In this document: positions 25,650-34,476 of the stretch, one piece after another
Layout of the letters: each line of letters begins with the position of its first letter
Numbering within the stretch: the stretch's first letter is position 1
Assembly (NCBI GenBank): GCA_001890945.1
Contig: MLAX01000003.1
Span: 124,001-188,000, forward strand
Direction of reading: 5' to 3'
DNA from: Alphaproteobacteria bacterium AO1-B
Lineage (GTDB): Bacteria > Pseudomonadota > Alphaproteobacteria > Rhizobiales > Stappiaceae
DNA length: 64,000 nucleotides
The notes under the pieces: generated by a model
Seen by the model: the letters and a program-made list of their open reading frames with translations, nothing else
Databases searched by the model: none
Told to the model about the DNA's origin: nothing
Program-made: the position numbers and the translations under genes

Positions 25650-26951
25650 GTGAAAGAAAACAACACGTCCGCTGATTACGGCTCTCCGGCCGGCAGAGCG
25701 CAGCCTTCAGCCCGAGCTGCAAAACCCGAGATCCTTCGGGACCCGGGCATTCCATTTGCTGAGTTTGTAACAATCATCGCTCTGCTTATGGCGCTGAATG
25801 CGCTTGCAATTGACGTCATGCTGCCTGCTCTCCCGGCAATTGGCGAGGCGCTCAATATTCAGGAAGAGAACAACCGGCAGACCGTCTTACTGCTCTATTT
25901 GGTGGGGTTTGGCGGAGGCCAGTTGTTCTTTGGGCCGATCGCCGATTCCCTCGGCCGACGGAAGGTTCTGATCGGCGGCTTGGTGCTTTACAGCCTTGCC
26001 AGCATTGCGGCGATTATCACAAATGACCTCACGCAGTTTCTGGCGGCCCGTGTGCTGCAGGGGATTGGCTGCGCTGCGGCGCGGGTCACGGCCCTTTCAA
26101 TCGTGCGGGATTGCTATACCGGGCGGCGCATGGCGAAGGTTATGTCTCTTGTAATGATGGTGTTCATGGCGGTGCCAATCATCGCGCCGTCGGTCGGGCA
26201 GGCGATCCTGTTCGTTGCCGGCTGGCACTGGATCTTCACCATGTTGCTGGCTGCCGGTGTCGGGATGCTGGTCTGGACCTGGATGCGCTTGCCTGAAACC
26301 CTGGCTCCGGAACACCGCCGGCCAATGGTCATGTCGAACATCGCAGGGGCCTACTGGAAGGCGCTCACGACCCGTGTGACGCTCGGCTACACAATCGGTC
26401 TGTCGTTCATTTTCGGCGGCCTGTTCGCGTTTCTCGCCATGTCGCAGCAGATTTTTGTCGATGTCTTTGGGCTGGGTGCTTACTTCCCTGTTGTTTTTGC
26501 CGGGATTGCCATAGCAATGGCCATCTCATCCTTCATGAACTCACGTCTGGTGGAAGCCATCGGTATGCGGCGCCTGTCTCACACGGCTGCACTGATCTTC
26601 ACAGGGTTGGGGGCACTTCTGGCGACCGTCGCTGCGTTGGGATTTGAAAGCCTGTGGCTCTTCCTTATCCTGACAACCCTGATCATGACGACGTTTGGGT
26701 TTCTGGGTGCAAACTTCAACACTATGGCGATGGAACCGCTCGGCGATATCGCGGGCACCGCATCGTCAGTGATCGGTTTTGTGAGCACCCTGGGCGGCGC
26801 CATTTTAGGTTATGTGATGGGCCAGCTCTTTGACGGGTCGACAATGCCGCTGGGGCTTGCATTTGCCTGTTATGGCTTAAGCGCAATTGCCTGCATCTTG
26901 TTTGCTGAAGGCGGCCGTATGTTCCACGCATTGGAGCGCGGCGACCAGTGA
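25650..26951 (+). CDS. Bcr/CflA-family MFS drug exporter
   Basis: A 433-residue, 12-segment inner-membrane transporter of the DHA1 (Bcr/CflA) group, starting at GTG 25650. Typical elements are LMALNALAIDVMLPALPAIG in segment 1, GPIADSLGRRKVL in loop 2-3, LQGIGCAAARVTALSIVRD (motif C-like) and AMEPLGDIAGTASSVIGF near segment 11. It should exchange protons for a drug or metabolite; the natural substrate is unknown. It ends at a terminator shared with the convergent GST gene. Confidence 0.92.
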   Translation: MKENNTSADYGSPAGRAQPSARAAKPEILRDPGIPFAEFVTIIALLMALNALAIDVMLPALPAIGEALNIQEENNRQTVLLLYLVGFGGGQLFFGPIADSLGRRKVLIGGLVLYSLASIAAIITNDLTQFLAARVLQGIGCAAARVTALSIVRDCYTGRRMAKVMSLVMMVFMAVPIIAPSVGQAILFVAGWHWIFTMLLAAGVGMLVWTWMRLPETLAPEHRRPMVMSNIAGAYWKALTTRVTLGYTIGLSFIFGGLFAFLAMSQQIFVDVFGLGAYFPVVFAGIAIAMAISSFMNSRLVEAIGMRRLSHTAALIFTGLGALLATVAALGFESLWLFLILTTLIMTTFGFLGANFNTMAMEPLGDIAGTASSVIGFVSTLGGAILGYVMGQLFDGSTMPLGLAFACYGLSAIACILFAEGGRMFHALERGDQ

Positions 26952-26966
26952 TACACTGAAAGAAAA

Positions 26967-26988
26967 AAGCCGGGCGGGCGCCCGGCTT
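26967..26988. terminator. Terminator between the MFS exporter and GST genes
   Basis: The stem AAGCCGGGC (26967-26975) pairs with GCCCGGCTT (26980-26988) around a 4-base loop, GGGC. It is preceded by an A-run, giving U-tract behaviour for the minus-strand GST transcript, and followed by TTCTTG for the plus strand. Confidence 0.8.
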
Positions 26989-26994
26989 CTTGCA

Positions 26995-27645
26995 TCAGCG
27001 CAGGGGCGCCGGATCGTTGTCCGGAACCGGAGCTGCTGGCATTTTGGTGTCCGCAAAGGCAGGGACGGCTGTCTCAAAAGCGTCCAGCCAAGCCACCAGT
27101 TTTGGATGATCAGATCGCCAGTCGCCATTGTAGCGAATGTCCAGATATCCGAGAGCGCACGCCAGTGTCAGCGTACCCGCATCAATATCGTCAGCCGATT
27201 TTGGATCCGCTGGAGCATTGGCTTCGAAATGTGCCAGGGCGCGGTCCATCTTCGCAGCCTGATAGGTGTCCCAGGCCGGGTCGCGGAACTTGGGCTCCTT
27301 GAAACGCTTCTCATAGACCCTCAGGATCGCCGCATCCATCATTCCGTTGGCGAGGGCTTGATCCCGAAGGACCGGAAATCGTGCTTCGCCTTGTGGAAAC
27401 AGCTTGCCGCCGCCCGCCAGAAAATCGAGATACTCCAGGATAACCGAACTGTCGTAGATGACGTCGCCGTTTTCCAATACGAGCGCCGGGATCTTTCCGA
27501 GCGGATTTTGGCTGCGCAGATCATCCGAGGGATCTGCTGTGTTGGCTTCGACAATCTCGATCCGGTCCTTGAGACCCAGGATTGCCATAGCCAGTTTGAC
27601 TTTGCGTCCAAACGGTGACGGCGGGGACGAGCGCAATTTCATCAT
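26995..27645 (-). CDS. Glutathione S-transferase family protein
   Basis: A 216-residue protein from ATG 27645 with AAGGAG 7 bases upstream; the frame extends further upstream but those codons belong to RNase T2 territory. The thioredoxin-like N-domain (MKLRSSPPSPFGRKVKLAM) has a Ser-Pro-Phe-Gly-Arg entry and the cis-Pro with Glu/Ser GSH-binding region NPLGKIPALVLENGDVIYDS. The C-domain is all-helical. Members conjugate glutathione or act as reductases; no specific substrate is visible. It follows RNase T2 on the same strand. Confidence 0.93.
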   Translation of the reverse strand: MMKLRSSPPSPFGRKVKLAMAILGLKDRIEIVEANTADPSDDLRSQNPLGKIPALVLENGDVIYDSSVILEYLDFLAGGGKLFPQGEARFPVLRDQALANGMMDAAILRVYEKRFKEPKFRDPAWDTYQAAKMDRALAHFEANAPADPKSADDIDAGTLTLACALGYLDIRYNGDWRSDHPKLVAWLDAFETAVPAFADTKMPAAPVPDNDPAPLR

Positions 27646-27682
27646 GGTGAAACTCCTTCCATGAAGACGAAAATGTCTGATG

Positions 27683-28342
27683 CTATCGGGCAAGCGGCGG
27701 GACGACGGTGAGCGAACCGGAGCGGCAGCCGTTTCGATCGACAGAAGGACAGGAGCGGAAATCCAGATCCTTCGACATGCAGATACGGACTTCTTGAAGT
27801 TCGCCGCGTTCGCAAACAATCGCGATGCCGTCCTTGGAGAGTCCCGGATTGACGCTTGAGAATGCCGCTTCGATTTTGGATGGCGCGGCCTGTCCACGTT
27901 TGTTGATCGTCCGGAACGCTTTTGGGATCTGGACCTTCTTGAATGCCTCCCGGGTCAGATCAAAATAGTCTTCAGGCGTTAGGCCAGAGCAAGTGCCGTG
28001 TTTGCGCCATTGATGAAATATCAGGCCGTGGCTCGGCATGATGTCGTCCATATCAAAGGCAATCTGCCGATTAATCCGGCGTTGGCTTGTATCGCAGCTT
28101 TCTGGATAGCCGCGGTCGTATTGCGGCCAGAGACCATGAACTACAAAGCGGAACGGTGTCCGCACATCACACTGGTGGGGACTGGCATCTGGTCCAACTT
28201 TCCGGCAGTAGGCGGGGGACCAGGAGAGCGCCAGGACATAAAAGTCGAAGTCACCGGGTGTGTCGGCTTGGGCAGTTGGCGAAAATCCGAAGGCAACGGT
28301 GGCCGCCACAGCAAGGTGCTGCAGAAATCTCGCCAATCTCAT
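27683..28342 (-). CDS. Ribonuclease T2 family protein, exported
   Basis: A 219-residue protein from ATG 28342 with a signal peptide (residues about 1-26, ending AQA). RNase T2 motifs are present: FVVHGLWPQ (CAS I, His69) and HQWRKHGTC (CAS II, His110, Lys114, His115). In the standard CAS II the residue after the first His is the catalytic-helper Glu; here it is Gln111. Eight cysteines suggest periplasmic disulfides. It would degrade RNA to 2',3'-cyclic phosphates if active. It is 23 bases downstream of a small exported protein gene. Confidence 0.92.
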   Translation of the reverse strand: MRLARFLQHLAVAATVAFGFSPTAQADTPGDFDFYVLALSWSPAYCRKVGPDASPHQCDVRTPFRFVVHGLWPQYDRGYPESCDTSQRRINRQIAFDMDDIMPSHGLIFHQWRKHGTCSGLTPEDYFDLTREAFKKVQIPKAFRTINKRGQAAPSKIEAAFSSVNPGLSKDGIAIVCERGELQEVRICMSKDLDFRSCPSVDRNGCRSGSLTVVPPLAR

Positions 28343-28365
28343 GATGTGATGCGTCCAAGTGTTGA

Positions 28366-28809
28366 TTATTGCGCAGTCAGCGTACGGCATGAGCCGCCAT
28401 AAACATACCACTTATCGCGCTGGTTCAGACAGGTTTCGACATTCCAGCTGATCCCGAACACGCCCGCATGAGCTTCCAGCAGATATTTGACTGAAACCCT
28501 GCTGCCGTCCGACAGGCTCGCAGTCCCACTGCAATAGCGGCGGGTCACAGCGCTGGATATGTTGGCACGGAAGGTGGTGTCGCGGATTTTATCAAGCTGG
28601 ACGATGCGGACCCCATTGAAGTAGCTGGGAGCGCGGCTCACGGTGTTCTGCACAGCGCGTTGAACGGAGGTGGCGTCGCAGCCAGGCAACTGATTTGATC
28701 GCTCACTGGAGAAATAGAGCCGGTGATCGTCTGCTGCCGCGGTGGCTGTCATAATGCCCGAGAGGGCCAGCACAGGAAGGGCAAAGCGGGCAACACGAAA
28801 CAAACTCAT
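28366..28809 (-). CDS. Small exported protein, unknown function
   Basis: A 147-residue protein with a signal peptide (MSLFRVARFALPVLALSGIM, ending near TAAAAD) and four cysteines in the mature part (PGCDATS, RRYCSG, VETCLNQ, GGSCRTL), likely paired in the periplasm. The core YFNGVRIVQLDKIRDTTF, then SVKYLLEAHAGVFGISW, resembles no family I can name. It is immediately upstream of RNase T2 on the same strand with only a short gap, so the two are probably co-expressed and co-exported. Confidence 0.72.
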   Translation of the reverse strand: MSLFRVARFALPVLALSGIMTATAAADDHRLYFSSERSNQLPGCDATSVQRAVQNTVSRAPSYFNGVRIVQLDKIRDTTFRANISSAVTRRYCSGTASLSDGSRVSVKYLLEAHAGVFGISWNVETCLNQRDKWYVYGGSCRTLTAQ

Positions 28810-28897
28810 AGCCGAACCTCCGAAAAATGCTTGGCTCTGACGATGGGCGACACCCGGGAGCAGGTCAAGCAGGGATCGTTAAAATCGGCTCATGAAG

Positions 28898-29746
28898 TCA
28901 TTCGCCGACAATCTGATGAACATTCCAATCGGCTCCCGGCCCTTGCCGAACTGTTTCACAAAGCCACGGAAGCACTACATTCATTTCGCCTGAAAGGGTA
29001 AAGGGCGGGTTAACCATAGTCATGCCCGAGCCCAACATCCTCGTGTCCGGGCCGCTTTTGCCCGCATTTAGTTCCAGAGCCAGGATATCGCGTAGCCCAG
29101 CCTCCTCAAGGTCCTTATGCATTCGCGAAATGGCCCGTGCATCTTTCATCGGATACCAAAGAGCAAAGGTGCCCGTTTGCCACTTGCGCCAGCTCTTGAT
29201 GACCGCTGCAGTCATGTCTTTGAATTCGCTTGTTTTTTCAAATGCCGGGTCAATCAGCACAAGTCCGCGCTTTTCCTTGGGCGGAAGGAAACTGCCAAGC
29301 GCCAGCCAGCCGTCCAGGTGGATCGTTTTCACCTGATGATCGCCTGCGAACAGATTTGAAAGGGTTTCAAAATCCGCCGGATGCAGCTCTGTGAGGGTCA
29401 ACCTGTCCTGTTTCCGCAGCATGTGCCGGGCAAGCAGGGGAGAGCCGGGGTATGTTTTCAGAGTGCCATCGCCATTTTCGCCGCGTACAACATCAAGCCA
29501 GGGAGCAAGAAGTTCGGAAACACGCTCCGGCATATCACTGGCGAGTATCTTACCGATGCCCTGCTGCCACTCTCCCGTCTTTTGGGTTTCTTCCGACATC
29601 AGATCATAGCGCCCGATGCCCGCATGGGTATCGATGATCCGGAAACCCTTTTCCTTGCGCTGAAAATACGTGATCAAACGCGCCAAAATGGCATGCTTCA
29701 GAACGTCGCCAATGTTGCCGGCGTGGTAGGCGTGGCGGTAGTTCAT
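28898..29746 (-). CDS. rlmJ: 23S rRNA (adenine(2030)-N6)-methyltransferase RlmJ
   Basis: A 282-residue SAM enzyme that methylates A2030 of 23S rRNA. It opens MNYRHAYHAGNIGDVLKHAI, the RlmJ signature, and continues with FRIIDTHAGIGRYDL and LVLIDPAFEKTSEF, which fits the catalytic (D/N)PP(F/Y) region as DPAF. FALWYPMKD follows. Its start overlaps the stop of the upstream GNAT gene by four bases, so translation is coupled. The length is normal. Confidence 0.95.
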   Translation of the reverse strand: MNYRHAYHAGNIGDVLKHAILARLITYFQRKEKGFRIIDTHAGIGRYDLMSEETQKTGEWQQGIGKILASDMPERVSELLAPWLDVVRGENGDGTLKTYPGSPLLARHMLRKQDRLTLTELHPADFETLSNLFAGDHQVKTIHLDGWLALGSFLPPKEKRGLVLIDPAFEKTSEFKDMTAAVIKSWRKWQTGTFALWYPMKDARAISRMHKDLEEAGLRDILALELNAGKSGPDTRMLGSGMTMVNPPFTLSGEMNVVLPWLCETVRQGPGADWNVHQIVGE

Positions 29747-30258
29747 TCCGCAGCGCCCAGTGGGTCTTTACGTAAGAAAACAACGGCTTTTTCGCCATGG
29801 TCTGCCGTGCCGATTTCTTGAAAGCCGAGCCGCTGATGAAACCGTAAAGAGCCTGGATTTGGTGGCCTTGAGTTCACCTCGCAGACGAAGCTGCGGCCAG
29901 TGTCTTTCAGCTGATCGAACAGGGCGTTGTAGAGTTTCTCGCCAATCTTCAAACCGCGCCGAGTTTCATCGACACAAATTCGATCCGTATAGGAGAAGTT
30001 GGAGACGTTTTCGCTTAGCCAGCGGTAATTCGCGCTGCCATAATCCGCGCCGTCGCTGATCGACAATAGAAAACCCACGGGCTCCTCGTCGACCTCCGCC
30101 ACCAGGCAAACAAGCGATTGGCCGATCAGATCCAGAAGTTCTTCTGCAGACAACTCGTTCACAGCCGGCACGGCAGCGTTGTTCAGGGGCAGCAAGTGGC
30201 TTAAATCCCCTGGGCGGAACGGCCGGACAGTTGTGGTCGGATTTGAAGTTGTCGTCAT
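29743..30258 (-). CDS. GNAT family N-acetyltransferase
   Basis: A 171-residue acetyl-CoA-dependent transferase. GNAT features are TVRPFRPGDLSHLLPLN at the start, motif A at RICVDETRRGLKIGEKLYNA, and motif B ending NPGSLRFHQRLGFQEIGT. AAGGCAG precedes the ATG. Substrate is not predictable. It is translationally coupled to rlmJ (ATGA overlap), which hints at translation-linked expression but not at a shared pathway. Confidence 0.9.
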   Translation of the reverse strand: MTTTSNPTTTVRPFRPGDLSHLLPLNNAAVPAVNELSAEELLDLIGQSLVCLVAEVDEEPVGFLLSISDGADYGSANYRWLSENVSNFSYTDRICVDETRRGLKIGEKLYNALFDQLKDTGRSFVCEVNSRPPNPGSLRFHQRLGFQEIGTADHGEKAVVFLRKDPLGAAE

Positions 30259-30340
30259 CTGCTGCCTTTCTCATGCGCATTCTGGCAGCCTTATAGTGCT
30301 TGGCGTGCGGCAATAAAAGCAGGCCGTTTGCCTAAAACAA

Positions 30341-30363
30341 CGGGCGCACCAGTGGTGCGCCCG
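30341..30363 (-). terminator. Terminator downstream of the glycine-rich cold-shock gene
   Basis: A perfect 10-bp stem (CGGGCGCACC 30341-30350, loop AGT, GGTGCGCCCG 30354-30363), followed on the minus strand by TTGTTTT. It ends the transcript of the gene at 30409-31281. Confidence 0.82.
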
Positions 30364-30408
30364 GAATTTCTTATTGCAGGGCTTTCGGCAGTGCCGGAAG
30401 AGTGCAGC

Positions 30409-31281
30409 TTATTCGTAATCCGGCTGCTCGCCTGTGCCGTCGTTGACCGGCTGGTCGTCAGAGCCGGCATTCGAACCGTCTTCCTCGAGCATTTGCAGGT
30501 TCACCGCTTTTGGGCCCTTGCCCCGGCGATCCGGTTCAGTCTCGAAAGAAATGCGTTGCCCGCTGTCCAGGGAAGCAAGTCCGGACCGCTCAACCGCCGA
30601 AATATGGACGAAAACATCGGTCTCGCCATCGTCAGGGGTAATAAATCCGAAGCCTTTGTCAGACTTGAAGAATTTCACAACGCCGGATTGGCGTGGCCCA
30701 CGTTCGACCGGCGGATAGTCCCGCCGTGGAGGACGATCTCCCCCTTCACGGTTTCCGCTGCCGTATCCGCCCCGGCCGCCACCGCCGCCGTAACCACCGC
30801 GGTCTCCGCCGCCATAGCCACCGTCACGACCACCGCCGCCGCCATAGCCACCACGGCCACCACCGCCGTATCCGCCGCCATCACGGCCGCCACCGCCGCC
30901 GCCGTAACCACCGCGGTCTCCGCCGCCATAGCCACCATCGCGACCACCGCCGCCGCCATAGCCGCCGTCACGACCGCCGCCGTATCCGCCCCGGCCGCCG
31001 CCGCCATAGCCACCGTCACGACCACCGCCGCCGCCGTAACCACCGCGGTCTCTGCCGCCGTAGCCACCGTCACGGCCACCGCCGCCACCATAACCACCAC
31101 GGCCACCACCGCCGCCAAAGTCATTATCGCGCCCACCCCGGTGACCGCCATCACGGGCGCCGCCATAATCACCACCGAAGTCGCTTCCGCCAAAGTCACT
31201 GCCGAAGTCTTGCGGACCGCCAAACTCGCGCTTGCCGCCGCGCCGACCACGCGACCGCCGGTCCGAATCCCCATCGTGCAT
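30409..31281 (-). CDS. Cold-shock domain protein with long N-terminal Gly/Arg/Tyr-rich repeat region
   Basis: A 290-residue protein. Residues about 1-180 are a low-complexity RGG/YGG tract built of units like GGGGRDGGYGG and GDRGGYGG; residues about 199-265 form one complete cold-shock domain (GVVKFFKSDKGFGFITPDDG, then [10 protein letters not shown]) holding RNP1 and RNP2; an acidic tail follows. The architecture recalls eukaryotic RGG-box and plant GRP2-type RNA-binding proteins. It should bind single-stranded RNA or DNA, and the repeats may drive condensation or unwinding. The DNA repeat makes length variation likely between strains. Confidence 0.9.
   Translation of the reverse strand: MHDGDSDRRSRGRRGGKREFGGPQDFGSDFGGSDFGGDYGGARDGGHRGGRDNDFGGGGGRGGYGGGGGRDGGYGGRDRGGYGGGGGRDGGYGGGGRGGYGGGRDGGYGGGGGRDGGYGGGDRGGYGGGGGGRDGGGYGGGGRGGYGGGGGRDGGYGGGDRGGYGGGGGRGGYGSGNREGGDRPPRRDYPPVERGPRQSGVVKFFKSDKGFGFITPDDGETDVFVHISAVERSGLASLDSGQRISFETEPDRRGKGPKAVNLQMLEEDGSNAGSDDQPVNDGTGEQPDYE
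30766..31130. repeat. Degenerate tandem repeat encoding the Gly-rich tract
   Basis: On the plus strand this stretch is a run of CCGCCG/CCACC units, with longer near-identical blocks (for example CCGTAACCACCGCGGTCTC around 30788 and again around 30903 and 31036). Each block encodes GDRGGYGG plus GGGRDGGYGG on the minus strand. Such minisatellites change copy number easily. The long plus-strand open frame across it is a by-product of the GC-rich repeat. Confidence 0.8.
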
Positions 31282-31493
31282 TACGTAATCACCTTAATTT
31301 CCGTGCCATTCCGACACTAACGCCAATTCTCACCCGCCTTTTCGGCCGAGCCTAAATCGGAGAGCACATCAAGATGCGCTCACCAAACTCAAGGATCGGG
31401 GTGAAGTAGAGCTGCCGCACCCCATTCCATCCGCTGCGGAAACATCATAAGGGCGCGATTGTGAAAATCGCAAGAAAATCCTTAGGGGAAAGG

Positions 31494-32591
31494 TTATTTA
31501 GACGCGTTTTTTAGAGGCCAAGTGTTTGACCAATTGGACAAGTCCGGCTCCGTATTGTCACACGTTTTGCGCGAAGCTTCCTCGAGTAACACCAATCCGG
31601 TGCCGTTCCAGACCCATCTGTTCCACAGTCCGCATTCGCCAACTCCAGATCCTTTGAAGTAGCTGATCAACTGGCGATCGGCTGGCACCCAACGGGCATT
31701 GTAAATCAAATCGGTGGCGATTGGACCGCTTTCAGACATTCTGGCGACATGCACCTGACGTGCAGCCCCATCCTTGCCCGCATAGATCGCGACATAAGGG
31801 CTGTTATAAGCCGTCGGAGCACCACACGGCACGATATAAAGAGATGCGCCGTCCTCCAGCGGAACACGGACTGCATTCAGGCTGGCAAAAATGGTCGGGT
31901 CGATGGAAGAACAGAGGCGGTTGGCGTGCCAAATCGCGGAAACTTCGGCTGGGAGCTCCTCCGGAGCCAAAATTGGAAGCGCATGCGGTGCGTTGACCGG
32001 AGGCTCAGATCCGGGCGAGACAATGGCTGACGCCGTTCCTGTCCGGTTTTGCCGGTTGTCCAGCCAGAGAAGGCCCGATTTCAATCCCTGCAGGGGAATG
32101 GAAACGGATACTGTCTCCGCGCTGCCTTCTCTGGGCATGTGTACGGTCAGTTCTTGCCCTGTTTGCAGAGCTGTAAGCAGTGTGGAGGTGACCGCACCCG
32201 TCGGGTACCAGAAACCTTCCCCGCCCAGTGGCCGAAACCCGGCTGGGGATGTCACTCCCGCCTGGATTTCCCGCAATTGTTCGATTGGTAGGGATTCTAT
32301 CGTTGTCCCGTCAACATCGAAGCGCAGTGTGCCGGTCTGGGGGAGAACAGTGTTTGTGGTCAGCCGCAGCAGCGGTTGGGCATCCGCGCGCCAATCCCGG
32401 ACAATCCGCAAATCAACCCAGACGGACTGGTTCCGGGTGAATGATGAGGAGAAGCACACACCCGTGCTTGCGCAATCGACAAGCCAAGTATCGAACACCG
32501 GCGCTGTGCGGCCTGGCTGAGCTTGGGCGCTTCCGGCAATTCCTAGGGCCAGAAGAGTTGCCGTGACAGCGCTGAACAGTCGTAACGTCAT
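31494..32591 (-). CDS. DUF1176 domain-containing exported protein
   Basis: A 365-residue protein with a signal peptide (residues 1-24, ending AQA). The N-terminal half (TWLVDCASTGVCFSSSFTRN; then IPLQGLKSGLLWLDNRQNRTG) and C-terminal half (FASLNAVRVPLEDGASLY, YVAIYAGKDG, CGLWNRWVWNGTGLVL) match the DUF1176 pattern known from periplasmic proteins of proteobacteria. The function is unknown. The gene stands alone, divergent from the MBL hydrolase. Confidence 0.82.
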   Translation of the reverse strand: MTLRLFSAVTATLLALGIAGSAQAQPGRTAPVFDTWLVDCASTGVCFSSSFTRNQSVWVDLRIVRDWRADAQPLLRLTTNTVLPQTGTLRFDVDGTTIESLPIEQLREIQAGVTSPAGFRPLGGEGFWYPTGAVTSTLLTALQTGQELTVHMPREGSAETVSVSIPLQGLKSGLLWLDNRQNRTGTASAIVSPGSEPPVNAPHALPILAPEELPAEVSAIWHANRLCSSIDPTIFASLNAVRVPLEDGASLYIVPCGAPTAYNSPYVAIYAGKDGAARQVHVARMSESGPIATDLIYNARWVPADRQLISYFKGSGVGECGLWNRWVWNGTGLVLLEEASRKTCDNTEPDLSNWSNTWPLKNASK

Positions 32592-32755
32592 TCGGTGCCG
32601 AACCTGATTTCTTTAGCTCTTCCAACAAGAGCCTCTCACCTTTTACGAAATCAACGCCGCAAGGTGAACCCATGGACCATTACAAACATGCGGCTCTGGC
32701 GATTTGTCCCGTATTTGTTACAAGGGGCAGGATAACATTCATCCAGGAGATAACA

Positions 32756-33454
32756 GTGGCGCAAGACATGTCGAATTCGGATGCCGGGGCAGGAGAGACT
32801 GGCCAGGGTGAGGAGATGCCGCCGATCCAGATCATGATTGTGCCTGTCACGGGGTTCCAGCAGAACTGCTCTGTCATCTGGAGCCCTGCGACCATGGTGG
32901 GCGCTGTCGTTGATCCGGGCGGCGATGTCGACACCATCATGGCCGCTGTCAAAGAAAAAGGCCTGAAGGTCGAGAAGATTGTCCTGACCCACGGCCACAT
33001 AGATCACATCGGAGGCGCTGCTGATCTTGCCGAACGCCTTTCAGTTCCTGTCGAGGGACCGCATGAGGCCGATCAGCCCTTGATCGACCGGGTTGCCGAT
33101 CAGGCGGCTCAGTTCGGAATGGGGGAAGCCAAGCCCGTATCGCCTGATAAGTGGATGCAGGAGGGGGACGTTCTGGCAATGGCGGGACGTGAATTCGACG
33201 TCCTGCATTGCCCAGGCCATTCACCCGGCCATCTGGTTTTCATTGACAAGGAGTTGCGGCTGGCGATCTCAGGCGATGTGCTCTTTGCCGGGTCGATCGG
33301 GCGGACCGATCTGCCGGGAGGAAGCCACGAGACGCTGATCAAGTCGATCACTGAAAAGCTTCTTCCGCTTGGTGACGATATCTCGTTCTTGCCCGGGCAT
33401 GGGCCGGCGTCGACATTCGGCCACGAACGCCAGACCAATCCATTCTTGACCTGA
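32756..33454 (+). CDS. MBL-fold metallo-hydrolase, glyoxalase II-like
   Basis: A 232-residue protein from GTG 32756 with AGGAG a few bases upstream; the frame is open further upstream without support. Metal ligands are THGHIDHIGG (HxHxDH), HCPGHSPGHLVF and SGDVLFAGSIGRTDL, with a final PGHGPASTFGHER. This is the small YcbL-type glyoxalase II-like group, usually thioester or related hydrolases. It sits in the short gap between two minus-strand genes. The exact substrate is not known. Confidence 0.93.
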   Translation: MAQDMSNSDAGAGETGQGEEMPPIQIMIVPVTGFQQNCSVIWSPATMVGAVVDPGGDVDTIMAAVKEKGLKVEKIVLTHGHIDHIGGAADLAERLSVPVEGPHEADQPLIDRVADQAAQFGMGEAKPVSPDKWMQEGDVLAMAGREFDVLHCPGHSPGHLVFIDKELRLAISGDVLFAGSIGRTDLPGGSHETLIKSITEKLLPLGDDISFLPGHGPASTFGHERQTNPFLT

Positions 33455-33471
33455 GCATCCGGCCGGATCGA

Positions 33472-34476
33472 TTAGAGCAACGATTCCAGCTCATCGATCC
33501 GGTCATTCACCAGCCAGCCGTAATAGTTTTCGCGCGGCCAGGAGTTGCCGCTGCGGCGGAATTTGGCGGCGCGGCTCCAGGGATCTCCGAGATTGTAGAG
33601 CGTAGCTGTCAATCCGGGGTTCTTTGAAATATCTACTTTGCCGACAGACTTGTAGGCGTCGATTGCGTCCCGGATGATTGCAGCCATGTAGTGCAATGAC
33701 TGGTTTGGATCCATGGTCGCTTTGTAGACGGCTTCCGGATTTGTGGACTTCAACTTGCGGAAATTGCTCGTGCGTGCCACCCGATCGGTCATCTTCAGAA
33801 CCGTCAGCGGGCTCAGCTGTCCAAGACCGAAGCTTTGACCCGCATAGAGCGGTTGAAAGAACGCTTCGTTGAAGTTTTTCCGTGGATAGCGGACGCCATC
33901 GACGCTTTTGCCGCGAAAGCGGCTGTTCCAGACCTGTTCGTAACAGGACCAGCGCCGGTCGCTCGCCTTCTGCACGTGCTCCTTTCGGCACCGGTCAAAT
34001 TGCGGGCGCTCCACAAAGGTTTCGACTTGCTCGCCATTGAGCTCGAAATCAAACCGGATGCCGGCGTAAGCAAGTGCCTTTACGTAATAGGACTGGGCGC
34101 TGTCGAGAGTGTCATAGTTGTAGGTATGTTCCCCGACGATCGCCCCGACAATATGGATCGGATCAATGCCGTACCGGCTCGCGACGCGCTTGATGGATGA
34201 CATCAGCCGCCTGTCACGCCGCAAAACGCTCAGCACCTTTTCGAATTTGGCATCGTATGATGAATTGGAGGCGGACGTCCTGCGGGATGAGGCGAAGGGG
34301 ATTTTCGGTTGAGAGCGGTATCTGTTGCCTTCCGGGACAACTCGCACCGATTGGGCATATGCGGCACTTGTGAAACCGTCGCCGCTACCGATCGGTAGCA
34401 AATTTCCGAGGCAGAAAAACAGTGCGAACATGGCAATGGGAGCGGTGACCCTATGGACGACAGTGATGCGTTTCAT
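33472..34476 (-). CDS. DUF1402 family exported protein
   Basis: A 334-residue protein from ATG 34476 (MKRITVVHRVTAPIAM), chosen because a signal-peptide-like hydrophobic stretch follows (APIAMFALFFCLGNLLPIG); the frame is open to 34566. The conserved centre reads KRVASRYGIDPIHIVGAIVGEH and LYAGQSFGLGQLSPLTVL, resembling a lysozyme-like fold with a Glu in GEHTYN. DUF1402 proteins are common in Hyphomicrobiales and lack a firm function; a cell-wall role is inference. Confidence 0.85.
   Translation of the reverse strand: MKRITVVHRVTAPIAMFALFFCLGNLLPIGSGDGFTSAAYAQSVRVVPEGNRYRSQPKIPFASSRRTSASNSSYDAKFEKVLSVLRRDRRLMSSIKRVASRYGIDPIHIVGAIVGEHTYNYDTLDSAQSYYVKALAYAGIRFDFELNGEQVETFVERPQFDRCRKEHVQKASDRRWSCYEQVWNSRFRGKSVDGVRYPRKNFNEAFFQPLYAGQSFGLGQLSPLTVLKMTDRVARTSNFRKLKSTNPEAVYKATMDPNQSLHYMAAIIRDAIDAYKSVGKVDISKNPGLTATLYNLGDPWSRAAKFRRSGNSWPRENYYGWLVNDRIDELESLL

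Noticed and set aside
30328-31320. 330-codon plus-strand frame with Thr/Ala repeats
   Set aside because: It is the antisense image of the Gly-rich cold-shock gene; no SD and no domain, and the repeat composition explains its openness.
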